64,000 nt of DNA from DATDIC01 sp963764525 (GTDB lineage Bacteria; Pseudomonadota; Alphaproteobacteria; Acetobacterales; Acetobacteraceae). Positions within the stretch are counted from its first letter, which is position 1; every line of letters begins with the position of its first letter. Location: the NCBI GenBank assembly GCA_963764525.1, contig CAVXTC010000026.1:97263-161262 (forward strand), written 5' to 3'. Below the pieces are notes generated by a model. That model was not told the DNA's origin and did not search any database. It saw only the letters and a program-made list of their open reading frames with translations. This document shows, one piece after another, positions 48,552 to 58,950 of this stretch. The translations under genes were made by a program, and so were the position numbers.

Positions 48552-51500
48552 TCAGAGATCAAAGGCCTGCCAGCCGCCGATCGAAGACTGCTTCGCCCGT
48601 CCTTCTTTCCATCGGTTTTGCACCAGCGGCACGGCAGCGCGCAGGTCGGCCATCACATCCGTGTCGAACCGCTTATCCGCAACGTTGCGGCCCGGCATGC
48701 GCACCAACTGGCTCGCGCTGTCACCCTCCGGGTCAACTCCTGCGGCGCCGCTGGCGAATTCCCAGCGGCGCCACAGTTCGGCGGCCTTTGGCGCGAGAAA
48801 CTCGGTCATCGCCTCCTCCAGCGCGAAACGTATGCCGCGCAAGTGTCGCTGGATGTCCTCGGTCTCGCCCACCTCCATCTTGCCGACCTTGAGCGGCTTG
48901 GACAGAGCCTCGATCTGTTTGCGGGTCGCGTGCTCCGGCGGCAGATTGCGACTCGCCATCTTGCGCAGCACGCTCACGCTCGTTTCCCATGCGAGGCTCT
49001 CGGTGACCTCCGGGGACCGCGAGCACAGCTCCTCACCCCCCGCCCGGATTGCCACGGCCAGTTGCATCGCCTGGACGGCCTTGGCGACCGCGTTGGTCCC
49101 GGTGGGGCCGATGTGCAGCAAGGCAGCATCCTTGGCCAGTTGCTTCTCGCCGCCGAGCTTGTTGAACGCCCGCCACTCTTTCAGGTCAATGATGGCGCCG
49201 CTGACTTTGACCGTCGGATCCTGCGTGTCCCCGGCCAGACGGCATACAGCGCCTTCAGTTCCCGATCCGCCACGTCGGTCTGCAGCACCGATACTTTTTG
49301 CGCCGTGCGCACGCGCTCGACAGCCTCGGCGATCGTCTCGGGGAACTTCGTCGCTCCCGGCTTCGTCTGGGTCCGGAGGACTGCTTTGACGCCCTCCTCC
49401 CCCTGGTACTCAAGCCTGGCGAGTTCCTGCCAAACTTTGATCGCCGCTGCGCAGGCGCGAACATTCTTGCGATCCGGCGCATCGTTCGGAAAGGCCTCCG
49501 CGATCGCATCTAGCGTGCGGTCCCAGGTCACCTTGTCCAGTTGTGGAAGCTGTGCTGCCTCGCCTACCAACCGGAGCGCATTGTCGAGGTCGTTCAGCGC
49601 ACGCGCCGTGGCCGTATCATCCAGCGGCAGCCGCTTGATCGCTTGATCCAACGCTGTCCTGCCGCCGACCGCCGTGAACTCCCGCCACTTGCGGATCGCC
49701 GCGGAGTCATCGTTGTATTTGTAGAGCGGAAAAGCCTCCTCGAGCGCGCGGAGCGCCTTTTTTCGGTCTTCCTCGGAGAGGTCCGGCGCCAGCTTCTCGA
49801 TCCGATCGCGAAAGATACTGACATCCCGCAGAGAGTTCGTCTTGAGCAGCTCCCGCAGGGTCTTTGCCCCCAGCTTCCCCTCCAACTCATTCATCAGCAC
49901 GGGATTGCGCACTTGTCCGCGATGCAGCGACACGGCCTTTTGCGCGTTGGTCAGCAGCCATTTGTCGCTAATCTCCCAGCCATTCGCTTGCAGCGTTGCC
50001 TCCATCTCGCAGCGTTCGGCCAGGGTCAGCAGCAAATACTCCTTCAGCCCATCCTGCTCCAAGGCAGCACCGGCGACGATCTCACGCACCCGCCGCTCGA
50101 AGGTCAGGTCGTCGAGACCGGGATCGAACAGCTCCTCCGCGTTCTGGCCCAGTGCCACTTCCGCCGCCGCCGGCGACAGTTTGGGCGCGGCCAGCTTCAG
50201 GAACATCGCGGCGCGACGGGACATCTCCACCTGTGCGCCGGTGATGGTGTCACCAACGCCGGGGAAGGTCTTGGAAAGCGCCGCCAACTCCTTCTTCAGG
50301 GCGGCCGCGAGCGAGTCGGGATCGATGCGCTCAATGCATTTCAGGACCGCTTCCGAGAACGGCTCATGCGCGCCCGGCAGCGACAGGTTCGCGTTGAAAA
50401 TATCGCCGATGTTGGTGACGATCTTCTTCACCTCGGTCGAGGCGGGAAAGGCAAGCCCGTGATCGATCGGCGTCATCGAAACCTTGCCATTGCGGTCGCT
50501 GACCAGCAGGTTGCCGACGTGACGGTCGGTGTTGAGCGTCAGCATGTCGAGAACGGCGAGCTTCTGGCAGTCCTCTGCGGGGATCCTGTAGCGCACCGCC
50601 GCTTTCTGGCCGCGCAGGTCGCCATCGGTGCGGGCAAATTGCTGCAGCGACCCGAGCAGCGGATCGGTCTTTTCGGCCTTGGCCAGAGCCTCCTCCGGAA
50701 AGCGGCTGCGAGGCAGTGCCACCACATGCGTGTCCGGCACGCGGAGATCCAGGCCGGTGGCGCCCTTCAGCAAGTCAGCCAGGCGCGCCACTGCGGCCTC
50801 ACGCGCTATTTCCCCGCCGGGGGGCAGACCATGCGCCTGCAGGTCGGTGGCTTTCGGCTTGAAGATGAAGGTCGTCTCCGGGGCGCCGTTGGCCGATGCC
50901 TTCTTGACCCAGAACGCCGGGAAGGCGTGCTGGCCGCCGAGCACCTCCGCGCGGGTGCCCGGGCGAAGCGACTCGAAGTCCATCGTTGCCTTCAGCGAGG
51001 CGGCTTTCATCGCGGTCCCGCTGTCCCAGGGTGGGTTGTGCAGCGACGTGATCTCGTCGCACAGCGCATAGCCGCGCAACTCGGAACACGTATTCTCGCA
51101 AAGAAACTTCCTGCGCTCGTTCTGCGCCTGCTTCTGGATGGAGGCGGGCTGCTTGATGTAATGGTCGATGTAGCCTTGCGCCGCGGCACGCAGCGCGTCC
51201 ACCACCTCGGTCGGGCGCGGAATTCGGCGTGATTTCGAATTTCTTCAGCGCCGTCATGTAAGTCTCGAACTGAGGCCCTGGCTGCTGGCCCGACTTGCTG
51301 AACTCAAACGCAACCACCTTGTGGCAATACGGGTTCTCGAGATTGCTGGCAGGTAAGCACCCTGACTTATATTCGGTCACGTGGCGTAGCATGTCGGCGT
51401 GCAGTGCGTTCTGCTGCGGGAGGTTGCTGGACCACCCCATTTCTTGCATGAAGTTACTCGTCCACTCGACGAGCTTTTCGCTCTTGCCGGACGATTGCGA

Positions 51501-51581
51501 CAGGTCCACACGCAGCGCCGGCTGGCGCTGCAGCTTCGGGCGCTCTGGCCCCTTGGTGATTGATTGCAATGTCCCGCCCAT
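48552..51581 (-). CDS. Large PI3/PI4-kinase-like protein, possible effector, two frameshifts
   Basis: About 1010 residues once reassembled. Residues about 210-480 have the motif set of PI3/PI4-kinase-like folds: TFIFKPK (ATP-binding Lys), EIAREAAVARLADLL (helix-C Glu), the catalytic loop MLTLNTDRHVGNLLV and the metal-binding PIDHGLAFP. The C-terminal 500 residues are charged helices without recognised domain; the first 120 are also unmatched. Frame shifts: +1 near 51215 and one base lost near 49218 in a G-run. No signal peptide or membrane helix. A small gene lies 44 bases upstream. Fold assigned from motifs only; substrate (lipid or protein) unknown. Confidence 0.6.
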
Positions 51582-51625
51582 CGGACGTCTCCCGTGTTGT
51601 CGTTGCCTGCGGCGTGGTCAGCGGA

Positions 51626-52082
51626 TTACGTGAGCGCCCGCTCGATCTCGTTGAGTGCTGCGCCTAGCCTGTCCTGCAGCCCGACGGGGATGCCGAACGG
51701 ATTGCGGTCGATCAACGACACAACGGGCTGCTGCGTCAGCAGCGTGCGATAGGCGCTGACGGCTTTGCGAAGCCCTGCGCCTGCGGCAATACGGCGCTCC
51801 GGTGCCGCGGTGGCGAATTCGAACAGCGCTCGCTTCAGCGAGACGTTCTCATTGCGGCCGATGCCGGTACAGGCCGAACCCGCCGATGCGCTCGAGATCG
51901 GGGTCGCCGGAGGCACCCAGTTTGTCTGCGAGCTTACCGAGACCGATATCCACGGCCTCCTTCGCGACGCGCCAAATCGCCGGCACATCGGCGGTCTTCG
52001 GGCGACCACGCAGCGCCGCGCCCGCGAAGCTAAAGCCGAGCACCCGCTCGACCCACTCGTTCTGTGCTGCCGTTGCTGGCAT
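51626..52082 (-). CDS. Small unknown protein upstream of the kinase-like gene, frameshifted
   Basis: About 151 residues. It starts MPATAAQNEWVERVLGF, with LADKLGASGDPDLERIGGFGLY. The frame shifts +1 near 51870 and continues GIGRNENVSLKRALFEFATAAPERR to NPFGIPVGLQDRLGAALNEIERAL. The helical W-x-x-R-x-LG start and the NPFG-x-x-V...L..AL end recall a small module I have seen in large secreted or polymorphic proteins, but I cannot name it. Same strand and close spacing suggest coexpression with the kinase-like gene, perhaps as chaperone or partner. Confidence 0.55.
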
Positions 52083-52186
52083 TTGGATGATCCCGCCCTG
52101 AGTTGCCGTGGGCCGGAGTTTCGCGGTCGCGACCGCGCGGCACCTATGACTGGAGTTCACACGCGCCTCGAAACTGCTTTTCGACG

Positions 52187-52864
52187 CTACTCCGAAATGG
52201 TGAACGGACCGTGCGCGGCGATTCGCCCGACGCGTTGCAGCAACGCGCGCCGCGCACGCACGGCATCGCCGGCCAGGGCAATCAGTGCGCCAAGTTCCGC
52301 CGGGTGGGCGGCAACGGCGCGCAACACGCGTCCGAGTGCAACCGCCCCATGCGCATCGAGCCCCGCCAGCGCGGCCAACGGCAACGACCGAGCGGCGGGG
52401 TCGCAGACGGCGCGCAATACGGCAAACCGCAAGCCGCGTTCGGCTGCAACAAGCGCTACCGCGCCGCTTTCTATATCCACTGCCGCGCAGCCCGTCTGTT
52501 CCCAGAGTGCCTGCTTCGCCAATCGGTCCACGATGATCCGATCACCGCCAAGCAACAGGTGAGACGTACCTCCGCCGAGCGAGCGGCACAATCCGGGGTC
52601 GGTGCATAAAATTCGGCCGCCTGTCAGCACCGTCTCGGGCACAAGGACATCCCCCGGCCGCAACGATGGATCGAGTCCGCCGGCGAGCCCGAAGCTCACC
52701 AGTGCGCAGGCCCCCGAATCAGCAACACGTCGCGCCGCCGCACGCGCACCGGCGGCGGTGCCCCCGCCGATTTCCACACACCCGCCGAGCCGCCGCGCGA
52801 TCCGCGCCTCCGCTGCCAGGCCAACGACAATCCCAAGCGGTGACGCGCCGGCGGCCATGCTCAA
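52187..52864 (-). CDS. Nucleosidase/phosphorylase-family protein, HpnG-like
   Basis: About 225 residues of the purine/MTA phosphorylase fold: GIVVGLAAEARIARRLGG, ALVSFGLAGGLDPSLRPGDVLVPETV, AVDIESGAVALVAAERGLRFAVLRAVCDPAARSLP. The middle motif (VDIESGAVA) is the usual ribose/phosphate site. The sequence is like HpnG, which removes adenine from adenosylhopane in hopanoid synthesis, but no other hpn gene is near, so this stays tentative. Start TTG 52864 overlaps the SDR stop (TTGA); ATG 52858 is two codons in. Confidence 0.78.
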   Translation of the reverse strand: MSMAAGASPLGIVVGLAAEARIARRLGGCVEIGGGTAAGARAAARRVADSGACALVSFGLAGGLDPSLRPGDVLVPETVLTGGRILCTDPGLCRSLGGGTSHLLLGGDRIIVDRLAKQALWEQTGCAAVDIESGAVALVAAERGLRFAVLRAVCDPAARSLPLAALAGLDAHGAVALGRVLRAVAAHPAELGALIALAGDAVRARRALLQRVGRIAAHGPFTISE

Positions 52865-53568
52865 CGGGCCACGAGAACCCCATGCCGTTGCTCCGCCGGC
52901 AGGCAGAGCCCCGCCAGCGCGGGGGCGACATCCGCGGGCCTGCGGAGCCGGTCTGGGATCTCGCCCGGAAACGCGTCGCGCCGCAGCCGGGTGGCGACCG
53001 GACCCGGGTCGAACAGGTTCACCCGAACTGCCGTGTTGCAGACCTCATCAGCCCAGGTCAGCACGAGGTGCTCCATTGCCGCTTTGGTTGCGCCATAGGC
53101 GCCCCAGTACGCTTTCGGCGCCCGCGCCCGCGCCGCGGTGACGAACACCGCCCGGCCGGCCGGTGCGGCGCGCAGCAAGGGCTCGCAGGTCCGGATCAGC
53201 CGCATGGCGGCATCCAGGTTCACGCTGACCGCGTCGGCCCATTCATGCGGCATCAAGTGCGCGACCGGCGTCAGGCGCCCGAGCGTCCCGGCACAATGCA
53301 CCAGCACATCCAGGCGGCCGAACCGCTGATGCAGGCTCGGGCCCAGCCGATCCAGCAACTCCCCCTCGTGCAGGTCGAGCGGCAGCAATGTCGCCGCACT
53401 GCCGACGGCGCGGATCGCATCATCGGTCTCCTGCAATCCTCCCGCAGTGCGCGCGGTCAGCACCATTTGCGCGCCGAGCCGGCCCAGCTCGATCGCCGCG
53501 GCGGCGCCGATGCCGCGGCTGGCACCGGTGACCAGCGCAACGGCTCCGTCCAGCGGTCGTGGCGTCAA
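52861..53568 (-). CDS. Short-chain dehydrogenase/reductase (YciK-like)
   Basis: About 235 residues. Cofactor site VALVTGASRGIGAAAAIELG, LVHCAGTLGRL (NNAG variant HCAG), catalytic Ser/Tyr/Lys region with AYWGAYGATKAAMEHL (Tyr and Lys as Y-x3-K), VRVNLFDPGPVATRLRRDAF. It is intact. Start TTG 53568 overlaps the purF TGA (TTGA), a coupling seen at several junctions in this window. The position directly after purF is common in alphaproteobacteria; substrate unknown. Confidence 0.9.
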   Translation of the reverse strand: MTPRPLDGAVALVTGASRGIGAAAAIELGRLGAQMVLTARTAGGLQETDDAIRAVGSAATLLPLDLHEGELLDRLGPSLHQRFGRLDVLVHCAGTLGRLTPVAHLMPHEWADAVSVNLDAAMRLIRTCEPLLRAAPAGRAVFVTAARARAPKAYWGAYGATKAAMEHLVLTWADEVCNTAVRVNLFDPGPVATRLRRDAFPGEIPDRLRRPADVAPALAGLCLPAEQRHGVLVAR

Positions 53569-55041
53569 TGGCTTTCCAGCAGACTGAGCTGGCGCTCGGC
53601 GTTGTCGCCCTGGTCGGGCAGCGCCACCGGATAGTCGCCGCTGAAACAGGCATCGCAATAATGCGGCTTGGCCGCGTCCCGCCCGTCCTTGCCGAGCGCC
53701 CGGTACAGCCCGTCGATCGAGATGAAGGCCAGGCTCTCGACGCCGATCAGCGCCGCCATCTCATCAACCGTGTGCTGCGCCGCCAGCAGCTTGCCACGCT
53801 CCGGCGTGTCGATGCCGTAGAAACAGGAATGCGTGGTCGGCGGTGACGAGACGCGCATATGCACCTCCCGCGCGCCGGCCTGGCGGACCATCTCGACGAT
53901 CTTACGGCTCGTGGTGCCACGGACGATCGAATCATCGACCAGAATCACCCGCCTGCCATCCAGGATGGCCCGGTTGGCCGAGTGCTTCAGCTTCACGCCG
54001 AGATTGCGGATGTGGTCAGTCGGCTCGATGAAGGTGCGGCCGACATAGTGATTGCGGATGATACCTAGCTCGAACGGGATGCCGCTTTCGGCCGCGTAGC
54101 CCATCGCCGCGGGGACCCCGGAATCCGGCACCGGCACGATCAGGTCGGCCGGCACGCCGGATTCACGCGCCAGCTCCGCCCCGATGCGCTTGCGCGCGGC
54201 ATAGACAGGGGTGCCTTCCATCACCGAATCCGGGCGGGCGAAGTAGATGTATTCGAACACGCAGAACCGCTCGCGCGAGCGGCCGAACGGCTTGATGCTG
54301 CGCACCCCCTGGTCGTTGATCACCACGATCTCGCCGGGCTCGACGTCGCGGACGAATTCGGCGCCGACGATATCCAGCGCGCAGGTCTCGGACGCCAGCA
54401 CCCAGCCGCTGCCGGAGTCGCTGCCGATATGGCCGAGAATCAGGGGGCGCACGCCGAGCGGATCACGCACGCCCATCAGCGCCTCATTCGACAGCGCCAC
54501 CAGCGAATAGGCACCGACAACCTGCTTCAGCGCATCGATCAGCCGATCGACGACGGTGGAATACAGGCTGATCGCGATCAGGTGGACAAACACTTCGGAA
54601 TCGGTGGTCGATTGGAACAGGCAGCCGCGGCGGACCAGCGCGCGGCGTAGCACGTGTGCGTTGGTCAGATTGCCGTTATGCGCCACCGCGAAGCCGCCGA
54701 ACTCGAAATCGGCATACAGCGGCTGGACGTTTCGCAGGATGGTTTCGCCGGTCGTGGCGTAGCGGTTGTGGCCGATGGCATTGCTGCCGGGCAGCGACGC
54801 TATCACCCGCGCGTCGCCGAAATTGTCGCCGACCAAGCCCATTCCCTTGTGCGAATGGAACCGCCCGGCATCGAAGGTGACGATGCCGGTGGCTTCCTGG
54901 CCGCGATGCTGCAGCGCGTGCAGGCCGAGCGCTGTCACCGCGGCCGCGTCAGGCACGTTCCAGACACCGAACACGCCGCATTCTTCGTGCAGCTTGTCGT
55001 CGTCGGATTCCGCTGGGTTCCGCCATTTCGGCGACGTGCAT
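53565..55041 (-). CDS. purF: Amidophosphoribosyltransferase PurF, frameshifted near the start
   Basis: First enzyme of purine synthesis: PRPP plus glutamine to phosphoribosylamine. The glutaminase nucleophile Cys is exposed in LHEECGVFGVWN after a short propeptide, followed by HALQHRGQEATGI, GHNRYATTGE, AHNGNLTNA, and the PRPP-binding RRVILVDDSIVRGTTS. The frame shifts +1 near 55013 (aacccagcggaatccgac), joining the start MHVAEMAEPS (ATG 55041; ATG 55026 also possible) to ESDDDKLHEEC. The rest is intact. cvpA lies 10 bases upstream. Confidence 0.96.
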
Positions 55042-55051
55042 GCCGTATCTC

Positions 55052-55636
55052 CTACTCGCGAACCGGCGGTTTGCTGAGCGCGCGTCCTTGCGGCACGGCG
55101 CGGAGCAAGGCTTCTTCGGTGGTCGGCCGGCCGGCCGGCGGCGGATAGAGCCGCGGGCGATAGTCGGCCGGCAACCAATGTGCGGTCCAGGTCGCCCCTT
55201 CATAAGCGAGCGACATGGCCCGGGCGTTGAGGACCGGCTCCGGCCACCGGTCCGCCGGGATCACCATCCCAGCCAGCATATAAGCGAGCACCACCACCGC
55301 CGCACCCCGCAGCAGACCGAATAGCAGACCCAATGTCCGGTCAAGGCCGCCCAGCGCGGAGCGGCGCACTGCCTTGCCGATTGCGTGGCAGATCAGCAGC
55401 AGCACGACCAGCGCGATGACGAACACCACGCCGAAAGCGGCCGGCTGGGCGATGCCGGGCTGGCCGCGCAGCCATCGCTCGAAGGTGGGCAGGATGCGCG
55501 GCGTGGCCCAGATTGCCAGGGCCGCCGCACCGACCCAGGCACCGATCCCCAGCACCTCCCGAACAAACCCGCGCAGGAAGGCGAGCAGCCCGGAGATCGC
55601 GAGAACCGCGAGAATCACGACGTCAACCCAGGTCAT
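55052..55636 (-). CDS. cvpA: CvpA-family inner-membrane protein
   Basis: An intact 194-residue protein with four membrane helices (VDVVILAVLAISGLLAFLRG; GIGAWVGAAALAIWAT; FGVVFVIALVVLLLICHAIG; LRGAAVVVLAYMLAGMVI) and the conserved RGFVREVL and LGGLDRTLGLLFGLLRG segments. Needed for colicin V production in E. coli and linked to purine gene expression by operon position, as here before purF. Bases 55637-55897 upstream contain no recognisable gene. Confidence 0.95.
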   Translation of the reverse strand: MTWVDVVILAVLAISGLLAFLRGFVREVLGIGAWVGAAALAIWATPRILPTFERWLRGQPGIAQPAAFGVVFVIALVVLLLICHAIGKAVRRSALGGLDRTLGLLFGLLRGAAVVVLAYMLAGMVIPADRWPEPVLNARAMSLAYEGATWTAHWLPADYRPRLYPPPAGRPTTEEALLRAVPQGRALSKPPVRE

Positions 55637-55897
55637 CGACTCGCTTTGTCAGGTCGGGACCCGGTTTATCGGAGCGGAAGCGGCGCGCCAAGCGGGGTCT
55701 GCGCCTGCAGCAGTTCAGATAATAGAGGCGCGGGATCATGGCGCCGGATCCGGCCGGGCGGGAGGGGCAGGGTCTCCCGCATCTGCCCGCCTTGCCACGC
55801 CGCCTCCATCGCACAACGGGATAGGCTCGAGGCGGTGACCGGCGTGCTGAGCCTCGCTGACCCAGGGACCACGCCCGGATCACGGGGGCTACGCGGT

Positions 55898-56830
55898 CTA
55901 CAAAGATACTCTGAACTTGAGGTCAGGGATGGCGATGAAATCCACCTTCGGGTTGAAGGATGGATTGGCGATCAGCTGGATGCCGGGTGCGATCGTGCTG
56001 TTGGGCGTAAGCGCGATGTTCCAGTAGGTGTCGATCCCCCACTGGTCACGCTGCCCGCTGCCCGGAAAGATATTCTTGAACGGCTGCGACCACATGCCCG
56101 CGATCGCCACCTCGCCCCTGATGCCGAACGGACGCAACAGCGCCGCACCGGCGACGGCAGTGTTGCCCGAAAAGGTCGTGGAAATGCCGCCACCCTGCGC
56201 CGTATCTACGTGTAAGCGGCGAACGTCACGATCCGACCGAACTGCTTTTCGCCCAGCACCTTGAATTCGCCGCCCGCCTTGTTGGGCGTCGTGTCCGGCG
56301 AGAAGATGCTGCGCGTGCCAGCATGGAATACGTCCAGCGCAAGCTGGTCGTATTCGCCGTTGGGCCGCCGCCACTGGTACCCGGCTTCGAGGCCTACGAA
56401 CACCTGCTTCAGGGCCAGATGCGACCAATTCAGGCTTCCCTGGCTCGGGTTGCCGTTCATGTCGTTCAGCACGCCGTTGACGAATGTCCCGCCACCCTCG
56501 ACGGGCCGCCACCGGAACGACAGCCCCGCGCCGAAGGCGGGATAGGGGATCGTTTCGGAAAACGCGAGCGGGCTGGCGGTGAAGCTGGTCCGCGCATCCT
56601 TGAAGCGAAACGTGTTGATGGTCGCCTGCGGGCCCTGATTGCCGATCCGGAAGCTGAAGGTCGGTCCGATCCTCTGGTCCCAGAACAGGTCCTCGATCTC
56701 GTAACGAGACTTCCAGGAGGTAAATTCGTAAGCGGACCAGGCCGAGCCCAGATTGGCCGGCCCGAACGGCGCCGGCCAGGGGTTGTTGCCGACCGGGCCG
56801 CGCCAAGCGGCGCGCAGGACCAGAGAGCCT
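55898..56830 (-). pseudogene. C-terminal two thirds of an OprB-type carbohydrate porin, N-terminus lost, frameshifted
   Basis: Across frames the piece reads PWPAPFGPANLGSAWSAYEF, YEIEDLFWDQRIGP, FRIGNQGPQATINTFRFKD, NGVLNDMNGNPSQGSLNWSH, FVGLEAGYQWRRPNGEYDQL, and ends NPKVDFIAIPDLKFRVSL. These alternating beta-strands and the end are typical of OprB porins for sugar uptake in the outer membrane. There is no start, signal peptide or N-terminal third; the upstream DNA is a CoA-transferase gene in the same orientation. Shifts near 56480 and 56215. Confidence 0.72.
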
Positions 56831-56832
56831 TA

Positions 56833-57808
56833 GGTTCATTATGGTCGAGCGCATGCCGACATTCACGTCCTGCCATATCGCGTTGTGTTCGAAACTCTGC
56901 GCGCGGGCAATTTGCAGGACCTCGGTACCATGTCCGGCCAGGTTCCGCGCCACCGTGGAACTGGCGATCACATGGGTGCAGGCGAGTGCGCGGATGCCCG
57001 ACAGAGGTGCGGTCGGGTTCGGCGACCACGGCGCTGGCGTGCCGTCGCCCACCTTGATGATTTCCACCAGCGGGGTCGCGGCGACCGCCTGCCCCTGCGG
57101 ATGCGCCGCCCATTCCTCCGGTGTGCGGTGGATGCCCATGATCATCCCCGCCTCTCCAACCCGCTGTTCGAGGTCGGAACTGTCAAACGTGCGGATCCGA
57201 GCGGCAATCGAGGCCGTATTGGGCGTGGCGTCGATAACCTGCAAGAATCCTATGAAATGCTGCGGGTAGAGTCCGGTGGGTGTGACCCGGCGGCCGTCCT
57301 TCGTCTCGAAAATGGCGAACGAGAGCGGGTTGCCGATCGCGAGCGGCGCCTGAAGCGGTCGGTCGTTCAAGGTCGGCTGCCAGGTCCAGCTGGTGGGAAG
57401 CGGATCGCCCGGCAGCATCCCAACCGCCCGCAACTCCTCGACCAGCAGGCGGGCCCAGGGCGCCACCGCATAGACGGCCTGGCGAAGGTCCACGCCGAGG
57501 TCCTGCGTCTGCCCGGTTCGCTCGCGCCAGATCGCGGCCGCGCCGACGCCCGCTCCCATTGCCGGGATGGCCATGCAGGCTCCGGTGCGGAAGCGGCTCT
57601 GAACGAACGGGTCGCTCCCCGTGAAGGTGACGTGTCCACCACCGTCGTCCGCACTGCCGCCGGCGCCCTGCATGAACTTCGTGAACTCGGCGTCGATGTC
57701 GAATGCGCCAGCATCCGCAACTGGCTGCTGTGCAAATACCTTGCCCGAAGCCGCCTCCCCTAACGCCAGCGCGGTCGTCCCCTGCAGCAGCGCCCGTCGT
57801 CTAATCAT
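56833..57808 (-). pseudogene. CaiB/BaiF-type CoA-transferase with Tat-like leader, 3' end lost
   Basis: About 325 residues from ATG 57808. An Arg-rich exported-looking start (MIRRRALLQGTTALALG) is followed by FTGSDPFVQSRFRTGACMAI, LRQAVYAVAPWARLL, LSFAIFETKDGRRV and LSGIRALACTHVIASSTVARNLAGHG, AQSFEHNAIWQDVNVGMRST, family III CoA-transferase motifs. Normal proteins continue past MRSTIMNL; here the sequence changes at about 56833 into an OprB porin. The start codon may be false if the real N-terminus is elsewhere, since a Tat-like signal is odd for a cytoplasmic enzyme. Confidence 0.72.
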
Positions 57809-57894
57809 TATTGTTGCCTCCCACACCGCACCAGCTAAGCAAATTCTTCGCGTTGCGCTATCATAATCCCGCGCTGGGTTAGGGCGTGGTGGGT

Positions 57895-58950
57895 GTTAGC
57901 CCGCATTTCTCACCAAATCAGGTGCATCGGGGCTCCGAATTGGCGAAGGTTCTTCTGTGAACAAGAGCTTTCGCGGAACGGAGGAACTCCCCGATGCAGA
58001 CAGAGTGTAGCGCGGACCTGTTCGGTTTTGCGCGCGTCGAAGGCCGCGAGGTGGTGGCCGCGTTTGACGGCGGGATGATGACCTCGGACGCCGGTGCGCT
58101 GCTGCTCGGCGCCACCGACCGGGTGATCGGGTTGAGCCGCCGATTTGCCGGGTGTTTCCGCGATGCCCGCAACCCGGCCTTCGTCGAGCACGAAGTGGCA
58201 ACCCTGGTCGGCCAGCGGATCGTCGGCATCGCGCTCGGCTACGAGGACCTGATCGATCACGACGAGCTGCGCCATGACCCGGTGCTGGTGGTGCTGGCAG
58301 GCAAGCTCGAGGCGCGCCGCCCGGACTGTGCGCCACTGGCCGGCAAATCGACGCTGAACCGGCTGAGCTGAGCCAGCCGGAACCCACGCGCTATGCCAGG
58401 ATCAGCGCCGATACCGCGGCGATCGAGCGGCTGTTTGTCGATCTGTTCCTGGATGCGCACGACAAGGCGCCACAGCAGATCATCCTTGATCTCGATGCCA
58501 CCGATGACCCGCTGCACGGAGATCAGGAAGGGCGGTTCTTCCACGGTTATTACAACTGCTACTGCTATCTGCCGCTCTACGTGTTCTGTGGCCGGCATCT
58601 GCTGGCGGCCAGGCTGCGGCGGGCCGACATCGACGCTTCGGCCGGGGCGGTCGGGGAGGTGGCGCGGATCGTCGCCCAGATCCGCAAGCGCTGGCCGAAG
58701 ACGCGCATCCTGCTGCGGGCGGACTCCGGTTGTACGCGCGAGGCGCCGATGGCCGCGCTCAGCGCGGTTGCCGACTGAGACGGACCAGACAGCGCACAGG
58801 CGATACGCTGTCACCTGCAACGTCGCCTGGTGCAGCGTGGCGCGGCATGCACGCAACTCGCCGGCAATGCGGTGCAGGGATGGCGGATAGCGCGAAATCG
58901 CGATTACGTTGCTATTTCGATCCTTGCTGGCTGCGCCGGTGAGAAATGCG
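57895..58950 (+). mobile_element. IS1380-family insertion sequence, internally deleted
   Basis: The left end at 57895-57914 (TTAGCCCGCATTTCTCACC) is the inverted complement of the intact right end at 60516-60535. The local right end at 58938-58950 keeps only 13 bases (GGTGAGAAATGCG) before the next segment. At about 1056 bases it is short for an IS1380 element (about 1.7 kb): the C-terminal half of the transposase is gone and the 3' end (58750-58950) is joined on. It abuts a solute-binding-protein fragment. Confidence 0.75.
57994..58778 (+). pseudogene. IS1380-family transposase, truncated and frameshifted
   Basis: The first ORF (57994-58371) reads MQTECSADLFGFARVEGREV, FDGGMMTSDAGALLLGATDR, GQRIVGIALGYEDLIDHDEL, GKSTLNRL. 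After a shift near 58366 it continues PTRYARISADTAAIERLFVD, IILDLDATDDPLHGDQEG, PLYVFCGRHLLAARLRRADI, RILLRADSG. These are the N-terminal and DDE (first Asp in LDLDATDDP, second in RADSG) parts of IS1380 transposases. The remaining catalytic residues are missing, so it cannot work. Confidence 0.82.

Noticed and set aside
49541..51232. Plus-strand open frame of 563 codons
   Set aside because: Antisense to the kinase-like gene, which carries the conserved motifs and normal codon bias.
48552..51581. HipA-type toxin kinase
   Set aside because: HipA has different catalytic-loop motifs and is about 440 residues; NTDRHVGN and IDHG with FKP fit PI3/PI4-kinase-like folds better.
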